Source: an uncultured Prevotellaceae bacterium
GTDB taxonomy: Bacteria; Bacteroidota; Bacteroidia; Bacteroidales; Bacteroidaceae
Direction of reading: 5' to 3'
Length of the DNA stretch: 64,000 nt
NCBI GenBank assembly: GCA_900315105.1
Contig: OMXX01000013.1
Coordinates: forward strand, 11,466-75,465
In this document: positions 27,900 through 37,254 of the stretch, piece by piece
Layout: every line of letters begins with the position of its first letter
Position numbering within the stretch: the first letter of the stretch is position 1
Notes under the pieces: generated by a model
What the model saw: the letters and a program-made list of their open reading frames with translations, nothing else
Databases searched by the model: none
What the model was told of the DNA's origin: nothing
Translations under genes and position numbers: made by a program

Positions 27900-28585
27900 A
27901 AAAGATAACAATAGCAATTGACGGCCACTCTTCTTGCGGAAAGAGCACAATGGCAAAGGAACTCGCCCGCAAATTAGGGTATATATATGTCGATACAGGT
28001 GCTATGTACCGCACCGTCACCCTATATGCGATGCGCAACAACCTGTTCGATTCTGAAGGGGAAGTCCTGACAGACGAGCTTCGGAAACAGATGAGCAATA
28101 TCAAGGTATCCTTCTGCATCAATAAGGAGACAGGGCGACCTGATGCCTGCCTCAATGACGAATGTGTAGAGAATATCATCCGCTCTATTGAAGTAAGCAA
28201 TCACGTTTCTAAGATTGCAGCTATCCCATTTGTACGCGAGGCAATGGTTGACCAACAGAGACGTATGGGAGCAGAAAAGGGCATTGTCATGGACGGAAGA
28301 GATATCGGCACAACCGTCTTCCCCGATGCCGAACTCAAGATTTTCGTAACGGCAAGTGCAAGGGTACGTGCCCAGAGGCGCTATGACGAACTACAGCAGA
28401 AAGGCATGCCGGCAGACTTTGACGAGATACTCAAGAACGTAGAGGAACGCGACTATATCGACTCCCACAGAGAAGTATCCCCATTACGTCAGGCAGAAGA
28501 TGCCATACTGCTCGACAACAGCGATATGACCATTCCGCAGCAGAACGAATGGCTTATGCAACAAGTAGAGAAGGCTTTACAATAA
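27896..28585 (+). CDS. cmk: Cytidylate kinase
   Basis: A CMP/dCMP kinase of 229 residues. P-loop [19 protein letters not shown]; the acceptor region [31 protein letters not shown] with the catalytic DGRDIGT; and RAQRRYDEL. Usual length. The ATGA overlap with ispH indicates coupled translation, and the pair is a regular neighbour in this phylum. Confidence 0.96.
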   Translation: MKKITIAIDGHSSCGKSTMAKELARKLGYIYVDTGAMYRTVTLYAMRNNLFDSEGEVLTDELRKQMSNIKVSFCINKETGRPDACLNDECVENIIRSIEVSNHVSKIAAIPFVREAMVDQQRRMGAEKGIVMDGRDIGTTVFPDAELKIFVTASARVRAQRRYDELQQKGMPADFDEILKNVEERDYIDSHREVSPLRQAEDAILLDNSDMTIPQQNEWLMQQVEKALQ

Positions 28586-28607
28586 CGTAAAGCCTTCCTA
28601 CCACAAC

Positions 28608-28660
28608 CGAAGTACCTCCGTTACAAGTCCGTTATAGGTCCGCTATAAATCCGTTCTTCA
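28608..28660. repeat. 11-base phased TCCG repeat array
   Basis: TCCG begins at 28617, 28628, 28639 and 28650, an exact 11-base step, in the form nnnnnnTCCGT. The same motif and spacing return after priA at 41561. It lies 30-70 bases after the cmk stop. Confidence 0.8.
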
Positions 28661-28754
28661 TCAGAACCAAGCTCGGTGAAAGAACGAAGGCAAAGCAAGA
28701 CAAGACAGGAGATAAGACGCATTATCAAGAATCTCTGTTCCTGTTCAAAACCAT

Positions 28755-28816
28755 CGAATCCACATTATAAAAAACCTCGAATTCACACTACATAAAAGTA
28801 ATTGAATTCACATTAT
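28755..28816 (+). repeat. Three CGAATYCACATTAT-like boxes before the HhH/barrel gene
   Basis: CGAATCCACATTAT (28755), CGAATTCACACTAC (28778) and TGAATTCACATTAT (28803), 23 and 25 bases apart, end just before the GTG start at 28830. They could be regulator sites; no promoter box of the usual type was seen there. Confidence 0.5.
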
Positions 28817-28829
28817 TATTCTAATACAC

Positions 28830-30854
28830 GTGCGCGCATACATTATTATATTAATAGCAACACTATTTCCAAATCTTTCCATGGCACAAGAAAAAGTATG
28901 GGAAGACTATTTCCATGAGATATACGCCATGGAGGAGATTGACGAGACTGCTATGGAAAATGACTACGAGCACCTACGCGAACTGGAATCCTCTCCCCTG
29001 AACATAAACACGCTGAATCCCGAAGACCTATATCTAATCCCTGGAATAAACAGAGACCAAATTGACGACATAATAAAATACCGTGACAGATACGGTGAAT
29101 TTAGAACCATCGAAGAACTTGCACTTATTGAATCAATAGACAGACCTCTCCGACTATTCCTATGTAACTTCATCGTTGCAGAACCAATAGTCAAGGATAA
29201 ATGGTACTCAAGACCGACACTTGATTCCATAATGAGAAAAGGACATGGAGAAATACTTACTTACGCCAATATACCTTTATATAATAGGGAAGGCGACAAG
29301 AACGGGTATCTCGGCTATAAATACAAATACAACATCAAACTGACTGGGAAATTCTCGGACAACATCAGATACGGCTTCTGCGGAGCACAAGATGCCGGTG
29401 AGCCTCTGTTTGCCAACAAGAACAAATGGGGAATGGATTATTACTCCTTCTATGTAAAGGTAAACAATATCGGAAGGCTCAAGAGTATTGTGCTTGGGCA
29501 ATACAAAATAAAATTCGGAATGGGACTTATACAGAACAACTGTTTCGGATATGGCAAGCAGATAATGCTATCTGCCATGAACACCTACGATGCAACGATA
29601 ACAGGACATTCGTCAAGATCAGACGGAGGGCATTTCCAAGGAATTGCAAACACATTCGACTTAGGCAAGAAAGGCTCCATCAATAAATGGACCTTAACCT
29701 CATTCTGGTCTTATAGGAAAATTGATGCCACGCAGAACAAGGACGGAAGCATCTCCACTATATCAACAGCAGGCTATCACCGAACACCAACCGAGATGGA
29801 GAAGAAGAACAATTCCTCATCATTGAACGCTGGTACGCATATCAACTTCAAGAGGAATGGGCTTTACATTGGAGCATCAATGGTATATAATTGGTTTGAC
29901 AGGCCTTTGAATCCAAACCCCAACAACAATCCAAATTCATACAGGACATACCATGCTAAGGGCTATGACTTCTGGAATGCAAGCATAAACTATGGATACA
30001 TCTCGGGGAAGTTCACTTTTGCAGGAGAGACGGCCACAGGCTCATGCAATTCTATTGCAACAATAAATAGTCTTGAAGCAAAGCTGCACAGGGACGTTAC
30101 GGTTAATGCCGTTCAGCGATTCTACTCATATAAATATAATGCAATAAATGCAAAAGCATTCAATGATGGAGGCTATACCCAGAATGAAAGCGGAATATAT
30201 GCAGGAATGATATGGAATGCAACAAAGAATGTAACAGTAAATGCCTATTCCGACCTTTCGTATTTCCCGTGGATCAAATATTACACAAGTGCTTCGTCAT
30301 ATTCATTCGACAACAATATATCATTAAAATATAGCAAGGACAAATGGAATGTTCAGGCTAGATACAAATACAGAATCAGACAAAGGAACAACGCTGAGAA
30401 AACAAAAATCATCAACAGATATAGCAACAAACTCAGATTTACAATTCAAAGGACATCCGAGTACTTATCAACATCAACAATAATAGACCTATCAAAACTC
30501 ACTTACACCGGATTTAAATCCCAAGGCTATTCCATAACTCAAAACTTGAGTATTCAAACACGCAAAAAAAATATTTTTTATGCATTTCTTTCATATTTTA
30601 ATACTGATGATAGCAACGCAAGTATATATCTTTCCGAAAGAACTATTCCCGGATTGTATTCCCCTTCGAATTTTTATGGAGAGGGAATAAGATTTTCCGC
30701 GATTGTCAAACAACCCCTAACTTCCATTGTTATAATCAATTTCAAAGTTGGTTTCACGAAATACTTTAACAAAAATTCCATTTCGACAGGATTAAGAATG
30801 ATTGAACATTCGTATCAAACAGACATAGATTTGAGCATAAAATGCAAATTTTAA
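28830..30854 (+). CDS. Helix-hairpin-helix outer-membrane protein
   Basis: 674 residues beginning with GTG, which is the only start giving a signal peptide (MRAYIIILIATLFPNLSMAQ). Residues ~45-105 contain a ComEA-like helix-hairpin-helix pair (LNINTLNPEDLYLIPGINR, then YRDRYGEFRTIEELALIESI). The remaining ~550 residues are rich in alternating aromatic/polar strands (FKVGFTKYF, IDLSIKCKF) and look like a large beta-barrel with a terminal phenylalanine. Such HhH-plus-barrel proteins are widespread and uncharacterised in Bacteroidota; the HhH part may contact DNA or another protein outside the barrel. Codons are more AT-rich than in nearby housekeeping genes. Confidence 0.78.
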   Translation: MRAYIIILIATLFPNLSMAQEKVWEDYFHEIYAMEEIDETAMENDYEHLRELESSPLNINTLNPEDLYLIPGINRDQIDDIIKYRDRYGEFRTIEELALIESIDRPLRLFLCNFIVAEPIVKDKWYSRPTLDSIMRKGHGEILTYANIPLYNREGDKNGYLGYKYKYNIKLTGKFSDNIRYGFCGAQDAGEPLFANKNKWGMDYYSFYVKVNNIGRLKSIVLGQYKIKFGMGLIQNNCFGYGKQIMLSAMNTYDATITGHSSRSDGGHFQGIANTFDLGKKGSINKWTLTSFWSYRKIDATQNKDGSISTISTAGYHRTPTEMEKKNNSSSLNAGTHINFKRNGLYIGASMVYNWFDRPLNPNPNNNPNSYRTYHAKGYDFWNASINYGYISGKFTFAGETATGSCNSIATINSLEAKLHRDVTVNAVQRFYSYKYNAINAKAFNDGGYTQNESGIYAGMIWNATKNVTVNAYSDLSYFPWIKYYTSASSYSFDNNISLKYSKDKWNVQARYKYRIRQRNNAEKTKIINRYSNKLRFTIQRTSEYLSTSTIIDLSKLTYTGFKSQGYSITQNLSIQTRKKNIFYAFLSYFNTDDSNASIYLSERTIPGLYSPSNFYGEGIRFSAIVKQPLTSIVIINFKVGFTKYFNKNSISTGLRMIEHSYQTDIDLSIKCKF

Positions 30855-30936
30855 CATAAAAAAAGGGCAATTTTGAGGAAAAATATGATAAAAGTCACTT
30901 TTTTTGCACTTTTTTGACGAAAAAATGCAAGAATAT

Positions 30937-30967
30937 TTTGTTGTTTAGCAAAAATATATTACTTTTG
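30937..30967 (+). promoter_or_regulatory. Promoter of the OmpA-family gene
   Basis: TTTG at 30937-30940, 19-base gap, TACTTTTG at 30960-30967. A TCTAGA...TCTAGA hairpin lies in the leader (30978-31004). Confidence 0.75.
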
Positions 30968-31041
30968 CAACAAATATCTAGATGATGGAAACAACAGTCT
31001 AGAACTAATTGCATGATATAAACATTAAAATCATAAACGAA

Positions 31042-32211
31042 ATGAAAAAGCTTTTCTTAATGCTTGCTGTTGCAGCATCAGCTATGACTGCATCAGCGCA
31101 GGAGCCAAAGAGCGGATTTGCAGACGCTAAGTTCTGGGACAACTGGTACCTTGGTGCAAACCTCGGTGTTATGTCCAAGGCTACAGATCAGGCAGTCTTG
31201 AAGAACATGAACCCTGAGTTTGGTATTCGCTTTGGTAAATGGTTCACTCCAAGTGTTGGTCTCTCTGCTGAGGGTGCCTTCCTATTCGGAAACAAGGCTA
31301 GAGGTTATCAGCTCACAGACCCTTCTCTTTTCCATGCAATGAAGTTCCACCTCCTCGGAACTCTTAACTTCTCAAATGCATTCGGTGGCTACACTGGTTC
31401 ACCACGTTCATTTGAAGTTATCGGTCTTGCAGGTATCGGCTTTATCCACAACTTCGGAACAAAGAAAGAGCAGTTCAATGACACAAGAATCCAGCTCAAC
31501 ATGTTGAGTTCTAAGTTAGGTCTTGACTTCGCTTGGAATTTCGGTAGCGAGAAGGAATGGCAGTTCTATGTAGAGCCAGCTCTCACATACGCACTTGGTG
31601 GTGCAAAGAACGGACAGAAGATTCAGTACAACTCTAACTACGCAAATCTTGAGTTGAATGTTGGTATCAACTACTACTTCAAGACAAGCAATGGTACTCA
31701 TCACTTCCTCAACATCACAGAGTGTGACCAGCGCGAGATTGATGCTCTGAACAACACAATCAACGACCTCCGCAACAAGAATGCTGCAGATCAGGCTAAG
31801 ATCGCTCAGCTTCAGGCAGAGATTGCACGTCTCACAAAGGCTCTCAGGGACTGCGAGAACAAGCCAGCTCCAGAAGCACCTTTCGAGGCTCCAACAATCC
31901 CATCTGTATTCTACAATGTTAACAAGTCTCTCATCACAAAGCAGCAGGCTGAGAACGTTGCAGTTGCAGCACAGATTCTCAAGAACCACCCAGAGCTCAA
32001 GCTCAACATCAAGGGTTATGCTTCACCAGAGGGTAAGGCTAAGAAGAATCAGGAACTCTCTGTTCGTCGTGCTAACGCAGTTAAGGACCTCCTCGTTAAG
32101 AAGTATGGTATTGACGAGAGCCGTATCACTGCTGAGGGTTGCGGTACAACTAAGGACAAGTATGAGACTTACGAGAACAACCGCGTAGCTATGCTGTTCT
32201 TCGAGAAGTAA
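31042..32211 (+). CDS. OmpA-family outer-membrane protein
   Basis: 389 residues. Signal peptide FLMLAVAASAMTASAQ; a beta-barrel domain to about residue 220; a coiled-coil linker (NNTINDLRNKNAADQAKIAQLQ) and a C-terminal OmpA peptidoglycan-binding domain (LNIKGYASPEGKAKKNQELSVRRANAVKDLLVKKYGI in pieces; NRVAMLFFEK end). It probably links outer membrane and peptidoglycan. Strongly biased, favoured codons suggest high expression. ATG 31042 is preferred over 31009, which would add a polar stretch before the signal peptide. Confidence 0.92.
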   Translation: MKKLFLMLAVAASAMTASAQEPKSGFADAKFWDNWYLGANLGVMSKATDQAVLKNMNPEFGIRFGKWFTPSVGLSAEGAFLFGNKARGYQLTDPSLFHAMKFHLLGTLNFSNAFGGYTGSPRSFEVIGLAGIGFIHNFGTKKEQFNDTRIQLNMLSSKLGLDFAWNFGSEKEWQFYVEPALTYALGGAKNGQKIQYNSNYANLELNVGINYYFKTSNGTHHFLNITECDQREIDALNNTINDLRNKNAADQAKIAQLQAEIARLTKALRDCENKPAPEAPFEAPTIPSVFYNVNKSLITKQQAENVAVAAQILKNHPELKLNIKGYASPEGKAKKNQELSVRRANAVKDLLVKKYGIDESRITAEGCGTTKDKYETYENNRVAMLFFEK

Positions 32212-32231
32212 TTAAAACTCAACTAAATAAG

Positions 32232-32268
32232 AAAAGCTCCATCCTTATATAGGGTGGAGCTTTTTTTA
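32232..32268 (+). terminator. Rho-independent terminator after the OmpA-family gene
   Basis: AAAAGCTCCATCC, a short loop, GGGTGGAGCTTTTTTT. It lies between the OmpA-family gene and porP, so porP needs its own start or read-through. Confidence 0.9.
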
Positions 32269-32310
32269 TGTGCATTTGTAATAAAAAAGAAGATTCCTCG
32301 TTATATAAAA

Positions 32311-33255
32311 GTGAAAGCAAACAGAATAGTGATAATTATCCTCATAGCCGTGGCGCTGGTCCCAACAAAAGTCAGAGCCCAGTATGACGTATATTTCTCT
32401 CACTATTTCGACATGCAGACCGCATACAATCCTGCAGCATCCGGATTGTTTGACAAACTGAACATCACAGCATCCTATGCAATGAGCATGGTAGGCTACG
32501 AGAACAGTCCGAAAACAGCATACGTGTCTGCAGATATGCCGTTCAATGCATTAAACACGAGGAATGGCGTTGGCGTCAGTTTCATGAGCGACAAGAAAGG
32601 CCTGTTTTCAAGACAGCAGATAAACGCTCAATACAGCTACCAGAGAAAGCTTTGGGACGGTCGCCTGGCAATAGGCGTTCAAGCAGGACTGCTAAGCGAG
32701 TCTTTCGACGGGTCCAAGGTTGACGTTGAGGACACCACCGACCCAGCATTCAGCAGGAGTGAGGTCAAAGGCAACTCCATAGACCTCGGTTTCGGACTTC
32801 ATTACAGTAGCGAACAATGGTATGTAGGAGTATCTGCACAGCATCTGACATCACCTACGGTGGAACTTGGTGAGACAAATGAAATAGCCGTAGATCCCAC
32901 GCTGTATGCTACTGGCGGATATAACTTCAAGATGAACAATCCGCTTTTCTCTGTAGCAACATCCGCATTTATTGCAACAGACCTTGTAGGATACAGAGGA
33001 GAACTTTCTGCACGTCTGATTTACACCTACGAAGGCAGAACAATGAGTGCAGGTCTGGGATACAGTCCGAAGAACTCCACCACTATATATCTTGCAGGAA
33101 GCTTCCACGGTATAATGTTAGGCTACAGCTACGACATCTACACAAGCGGTATCAGTTTCGAAAACGGTTCACATGAACTTTTCATCGGATATCAGACAGA
33201 TATAAACTTCATGCCAAAAGGAAAGAACAGGCATCAAAGTGTAAGACATCTCTAA
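32311..33255 (+). CDS. PorP/SprF family type IX secretion membrane protein
   Basis: A 314-residue outer-membrane barrel of the PorP/SprF family, associated with the T9SS and with anchoring or export of surface adhesins. The family start is clear after the signal peptide (VIIILIAVALVPTKVRAQ), then QYDVYFSHYFDMQTAYNPAASG, YSYQRKLWDGRLAIGVQ and the C-terminal HELFIGYQTDINF. The frame extends to a GTG at 32254, but that lies inside the terminator; the GTG at 32311 is directly before the signal peptide and is chosen. gldK follows after 3 bases. Confidence 0.9.
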   Translation: MKANRIVIIILIAVALVPTKVRAQYDVYFSHYFDMQTAYNPAASGLFDKLNITASYAMSMVGYENSPKTAYVSADMPFNALNTRNGVGVSFMSDKKGLFSRQQINAQYSYQRKLWDGRLAIGVQAGLLSESFDGSKVDVEDTTDPAFSRSEVKGNSIDLGFGLHYSSEQWYVGVSAQHLTSPTVELGETNEIAVDPTLYATGGYNFKMNNPLFSVATSAFIATDLVGYRGELSARLIYTYEGRTMSAGLGYSPKNSTTIYLAGSFHGIMLGYSYDIYTSGISFENGSHELFIGYQTDINFMPKGKNRHQSVRHL

Positions 33256-33258
33256 TAA

Positions 33259-34722
33259 ATGAATATGAAGATAAAAAACATTATATTCACTCTTGCGATA
33301 ACCAATGCGGTTTTCCTTCTTTCATCTTGCTTCGGAGGTAAGATGACTTCCTCTATGTCAGGAGGAGAGGTAACAGGCGTTGGTAACGGACGAGGATTCA
33401 CCGAGCCTACTCCTTACGGAATGACAATGGTAAATCGCGGTTCATTGAGGATGGGTATCGACAGCAACGATTCTCTTTGGGGTAATGTAGCTCCTGTAAA
33501 AGATATAAGTGTTGACGGATTCTGGATGGACGAAACCGAGGTCACCAATTCAAAATACCGTCAGTTTGTTATGTGGGTGCGCGACAGTATCCTACGCACA
33601 CGTCTTGCAGACCCAGCATACGGTGGTGATGAGACATACCTTATTACAGAAGACCAGAACCACGACCCTATTCCGCCAAGAATCAATTGGAAGAAGCCAT
33701 TGCCTCGCAAACCGAATGAGGATCAGCAGCGTGCATACGAGAGTCTATATATCACGAATCCTGTAACAGGAGAAAAACTCATCGATGCATCACAACTCAT
33801 ATACCGTTATGAGATATACGACTATACAACAGCTGCACTTCGTCGCAATCGTATCAAGCCAGAGGAAAGAAACCTCAACACTGATATAACCGTGAATCCA
33901 GACGAAGTCGTAATGATAACAAAGGACACGGCATATATAAATGATGAGGGTAAGATAATAAGAGAGTCTATCAATCGCCCTCTCTCCGGGCCTTGGGACT
34001 TCCTTAACACATACATCGTCAATATCTATCCGGATACAACATGCTGGGTTAACGATTTCCCAAACTCAGACAATGAGATGTATCTACGCAACTATTTCAG
34101 CAATCCGACTTACAACGACTACCCCGTTGTCGGTGTTACATGGGAACAGGCAAACGCATTCTGTGCTTGGCGTACAGAGTTCCTTCTCAAAGGACTTTCC
34201 GGACAGGCAAAATACATCCAACGCTATCGTCTTCCTTCTGAAGCAGAATGGGAATACGCTGCACGCGGAAAAGACGGGACAGAGTTTCCTTGGGAAAACC
34301 CAGACGTAAAGAATGGTGATGGCTGTTTCTATGCGAACTTCAAGCCTGACAGAGGAAACTACACCAAGGATGGAAACCTGATTACATCCAAGACTGGTAT
34401 ATACTCTCCAAATAGCCATGGTTTATATGACATGGCTGGAAATGTCGCAGAATGGACATCTACCATATATACAGAAGCAGGTGTAGAGGCTATGAACGAC
34501 CTCAACCCTAAGTTGGAATATAATGCAGCAACAGAAGACCCATACAGACTGAAAAAAAAGAGTGTCAGAGGCGGCTCATGGAAAGACCCGGAGAGCTTCA
34601 TCCGCTCAGCATGGCGATCTTGGGAATATCAGAATCAGCCAAGAGCATATATTGGATTCCGTTGCGTTCGCTCATTAGCAAGTCCTGCAAGCCAGAATGG
34701 TAAAGGCAAAAAGAAAAGATAA
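33259..34722 (+). CDS. gldK: Type IX secretion lipoprotein GldK/PorK
   Basis: 487 residues with a lipoprotein signal (AVFLLSSC as lipobox). The mature part is a formylglycine-generating-enzyme (SUMF1-like) fold: MDETEVTNSKYRQFVMWV, YPVVGVTWEQANAFCAWR, YRLPSEAEWEYAARG, GLYDMAGNVAEWTS and SVRGGSWKDPESFIRSAWR. GldK/PorK together with GldN forms the large periplasmic ring of the T9SS, attached to the outer membrane; it is not an active FGE. Second gene of the operon; the order porP-K-L-M-N is that of Porphyromonas and Prevotella. Confidence 0.95.
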   Translation: MNMKIKNIIFTLAITNAVFLLSSCFGGKMTSSMSGGEVTGVGNGRGFTEPTPYGMTMVNRGSLRMGIDSNDSLWGNVAPVKDISVDGFWMDETEVTNSKYRQFVMWVRDSILRTRLADPAYGGDETYLITEDQNHDPIPPRINWKKPLPRKPNEDQQRAYESLYITNPVTGEKLIDASQLIYRYEIYDYTTAALRRNRIKPEERNLNTDITVNPDEVVMITKDTAYINDEGKIIRESINRPLSGPWDFLNTYIVNIYPDTTCWVNDFPNSDNEMYLRNYFSNPTYNDYPVVGVTWEQANAFCAWRTEFLLKGLSGQAKYIQRYRLPSEAEWEYAARGKDGTEFPWENPDVKNGDGCFYANFKPDRGNYTKDGNLITSKTGIYSPNSHGLYDMAGNVAEWTSTIYTEAGVEAMNDLNPKLEYNAATEDPYRLKKKSVRGGSWKDPESFIRSAWRSWEYQNQPRAYIGFRCVRSLASPASQNGKGKKKR

Positions 34723-34733
34723 ACAAACTCATT

Positions 34734-35657
34734 ATGACAAAATACAGCAATTATAACATAGTATATAGGCTTCAGAAATGGATGGATAGCGTTTCTGGCC
34801 AAACCTTCATGAACTACGCATATTCATGGGGTGCAGCCGTCGTTATCCTCGGAACCCTATTCAAACTTACCCACCTTCCTGGTGCAAATGCCATGCTTTT
34901 CATAGGTATGGGAACTGAGGTGTTCGTATTCTTCATCTCTGCCTTCGACCGTCCTTTTGACAAGACTCAGGAAGGCCGCAACCTTGCAACAGATACAGAA
35001 CTTGCTGCCGCACTTGCAGCTCAGGAAGCACTAGAAAACGGTATTGAGACAACCTCAGGAAATGCTGTTCCCGAGAATATTGCGGTTGCTGCCACATCAG
35101 GTAATGCTGGCACATCTCCTGCCTCACAAATATCTGGCGGAACAATCATTATCGGAGGTGGTACAATCGGAGGAGGTGCAGTTTCACAATATGCACCTAA
35201 GCAGACTTCTGTTGCTCAGCAAGTATCTGACTCTCAGCCTTCTTCTGAGGCTATATCATTTGCTCCAGACGGTTCTGAAAAACAGCCAGAAGCTAAAGCT
35301 TCTGCTCCAAAGATTGGAACACCGGCACCTGCAGTTACTCCTGAAACTGCTCAGGCAATGGAACAGGCTACATCAACATACGTTGACCGTCTTAACGAGC
35401 TTAACGAACTCCTTCTCAAGATTGCAGCTATTAGCGAGCGTCTCTCTATCGACTCTCAGGAAATGGAGAACCTCAATCGTACTCTTACAGGTATTGCACG
35501 CGTCTATGAGATGCAGCTCAAGGCTGCTTCACAACAGATCACAACTCAGGACGAGATTAATGCTGAGACACGCAAGATGGCAGATGAAATCAAGGAGCTT
35601 AACGCTGTATATGCTCGTATGATCGACGCTATGACTGTAAATATCCCAAAGCAGTAA
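34734..35657 (+). CDS. gldL: Type IX secretion inner-membrane motor protein GldL/PorL
   Basis: 307 residues. Two close transmembrane helices near the N-terminus (YAYSWGAAVVILGTLFKLTHL and MLFIGMGTEVFVFFISAF) carry the glutamate that is needed for proton-driven rotation in GldL (GTEVFVFF). Then a variable glycine/alanine-rich linker (GGTIIIGGGTIGGG) and a C-terminal coiled coil. With GldM it forms the proton-powered motor of the T9SS. The low-complexity linker is longer than average. Confidence 0.95.
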   Translation: MTKYSNYNIVYRLQKWMDSVSGQTFMNYAYSWGAAVVILGTLFKLTHLPGANAMLFIGMGTEVFVFFISAFDRPFDKTQEGRNLATDTELAAALAAQEALENGIETTSGNAVPENIAVAATSGNAGTSPASQISGGTIIIGGGTIGGGAVSQYAPKQTSVAQQVSDSQPSSEAISFAPDGSEKQPEAKASAPKIGTPAPAVTPETAQAMEQATSTYVDRLNELNELLLKIAAISERLSIDSQEMENLNRTLTGIARVYEMQLKAASQQITTQDEINAETRKMADEIKELNAVYARMIDAMTVNIPKQ

Positions 35658-35668
35658 TTTGCGACCTG

Positions 35669-35689
35669 TTAATTATTAATTGTTAATTA
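35669..35689 (+). repeat. Heptamer tandem repeat before gldM
   Basis: TTAATTA (35669), TTAATTG (35676) and TTAATTA (35683) lie between gldL and gldM, like the run before ispH. Confidence 0.65.
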
Positions 35690-35703
35690 TAATTGCATAA
35701 CCT

Positions 35704-37254
35704 GTGGCAATAAAGAAGAAACCCGTTTCTCCCCGCCAGAAGATGATCAATCTGATGTATGTGGTCCTCATGGCGATGCTGGCGATGAATATCTCCAGCG
35801 AGGTTCTTGATGGCTTCAGCATCGTTGATGCGAGTCTGATGCAATCAACAGCCAACACAGAGAAACAGAACACCACAATATACGATGACTTTGAGACTCA
35901 GCTAAAGGCAAACCCTCAGAAAGTCAAAGAATGGTTTGACAAGGCAACCCTCGTCAAGCGCATGAGCGATTCCCTATATAACTACGCACAACAGCTGAAG
36001 GTTGCAATCGTCAAGGATGCTGACGGCTCTGATGGTGATGTCAACAATATTGAGCGAGTTGACGACCTCGAAGCTGCAAACCACGTTATGCTTGCCCCAG
36101 GTACAGGCCAGGGTGCAAAGCTTCGCAAGGCAATAGACAACTATCGTGAGCAGATGCTAACCATGATAACCGACGAAGACAAGCGAAAAGTCATAGCAAG
36201 CAATCTCACAACAAAGATTACAGGACGCAGGAATCCTCTCAACAAGAACTGGGAAGAGTATATGTTCGAGGGTATGCCTGTAGCTGCTGCAATAACCATG
36301 CTCTCTAAGCTTCAAAGTGACATCCGTTATGCCGAGGGCGAGGTTCTCCACAATCTCGTAAGCAATATCGACGTTAAGGATATCCGCGTAAACAAGCTTT
36401 CAGCTTTTGTTATCCCTAATGCCCAAACTGTTGTAAGAGGTGATAAGTTCTCTGCAAAGATAGTTATGGCGGCAGTAGATACAACTCAGCAACCTCAGAT
36501 ATTCATAGGCGGCCAAGAGGTAAATCTCACCAATAGCACATACGAATTCGTTGCAGGCAAGACTGGTGACTTCACACTTTCCGGCTATATGACCGTACAG
36601 AATGGCGGAGGCGAGATTATCCGTCGTGACTTTGAGCAGAAATATACAGTAGTAGATCCTTCTGCAACCGTTTCTGCCACAATGATGAACGTACTCTATG
36701 CTGGTTACTCTAACCCAGTAAGCGTATCCATCCCTGGCGTACCTCAGAATAAGGTGAGCGCAACTATGACTGGAGGCACATTCACCCCAGTAGGTCCGGG
36801 TAAGTATATCGCCCGTCCTAGTGCTGTAGGAAAGGACGTAACAATCTCTGTGTCAAGCACACAGACAGGAAAGCCTGTTCACATGGGCAACTTCACTTTC
36901 CGTGTCCGCAAGCTTCCTGACCCAACTCCATATATCCTCGTAGGCGACAACCGTTTCCGTGGTGGTGGTCTTGCAAAGGCTTCTCTTCTTGGTGCAACAG
37001 GCATCAAGGCAGCCATCGACGATGGACTTCTTGACATAGAATTTAAGGTTACAGGCTTTGAGGCTGTATTCTTCGACAATATGGGTAATGCCGTTCCTAT
37101 CGTGAGCGAAGGAGCATCATTCTCAGGAAGACAGATGGACACATTCCGCAAGCTTTCACGCTCAAAGCGCTTTTACATCTCAAAGGTGAAAGCGATAGGT
37201 CCTGACGGAATTTTACGCACACTACCAACCTCTATGGAGGTAATAATCAAATAA
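35704..37254 (+). CDS. gldM: Type IX secretion motor protein GldM/PorM
   Basis: 516 residues with a GTG start that gives the conserved MAIKKKPVSPRQKMINLMYVV beginning in pieces. One transmembrane helix (LMYVVLMAMLAMNIS) is followed by a long periplasmic part made of helical D1 and Ig-like D2-D4 domains (SVSIPGVPQNKVSATM; FRVRKLPDPTPYILVGD; the C-terminal DGILRTLPTSMEVII). It couples the GldL motor to the GldK-GldN ring. Its stop overlaps the gldN start by one base. Confidence 0.95.
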   Translation: MAIKKKPVSPRQKMINLMYVVLMAMLAMNISSEVLDGFSIVDASLMQSTANTEKQNTTIYDDFETQLKANPQKVKEWFDKATLVKRMSDSLYNYAQQLKVAIVKDADGSDGDVNNIERVDDLEAANHVMLAPGTGQGAKLRKAIDNYREQMLTMITDEDKRKVIASNLTTKITGRRNPLNKNWEEYMFEGMPVAAAITMLSKLQSDIRYAEGEVLHNLVSNIDVKDIRVNKLSAFVIPNAQTVVRGDKFSAKIVMAAVDTTQQPQIFIGGQEVNLTNSTYEFVAGKTGDFTLSGYMTVQNGGGEIIRRDFEQKYTVVDPSATVSATMMNVLYAGYSNPVSVSIPGVPQNKVSATMTGGTFTPVGPGKYIARPSAVGKDVTISVSSTQTGKPVHMGNFTFRVRKLPDPTPYILVGDNRFRGGGLAKASLLGATGIKAAIDDGLLDIEFKVTGFEAVFFDNMGNAVPIVSEGASFSGRQMDTFRKLSRSKRFYISKVKAIGPDGILRTLPTSMEVIIK

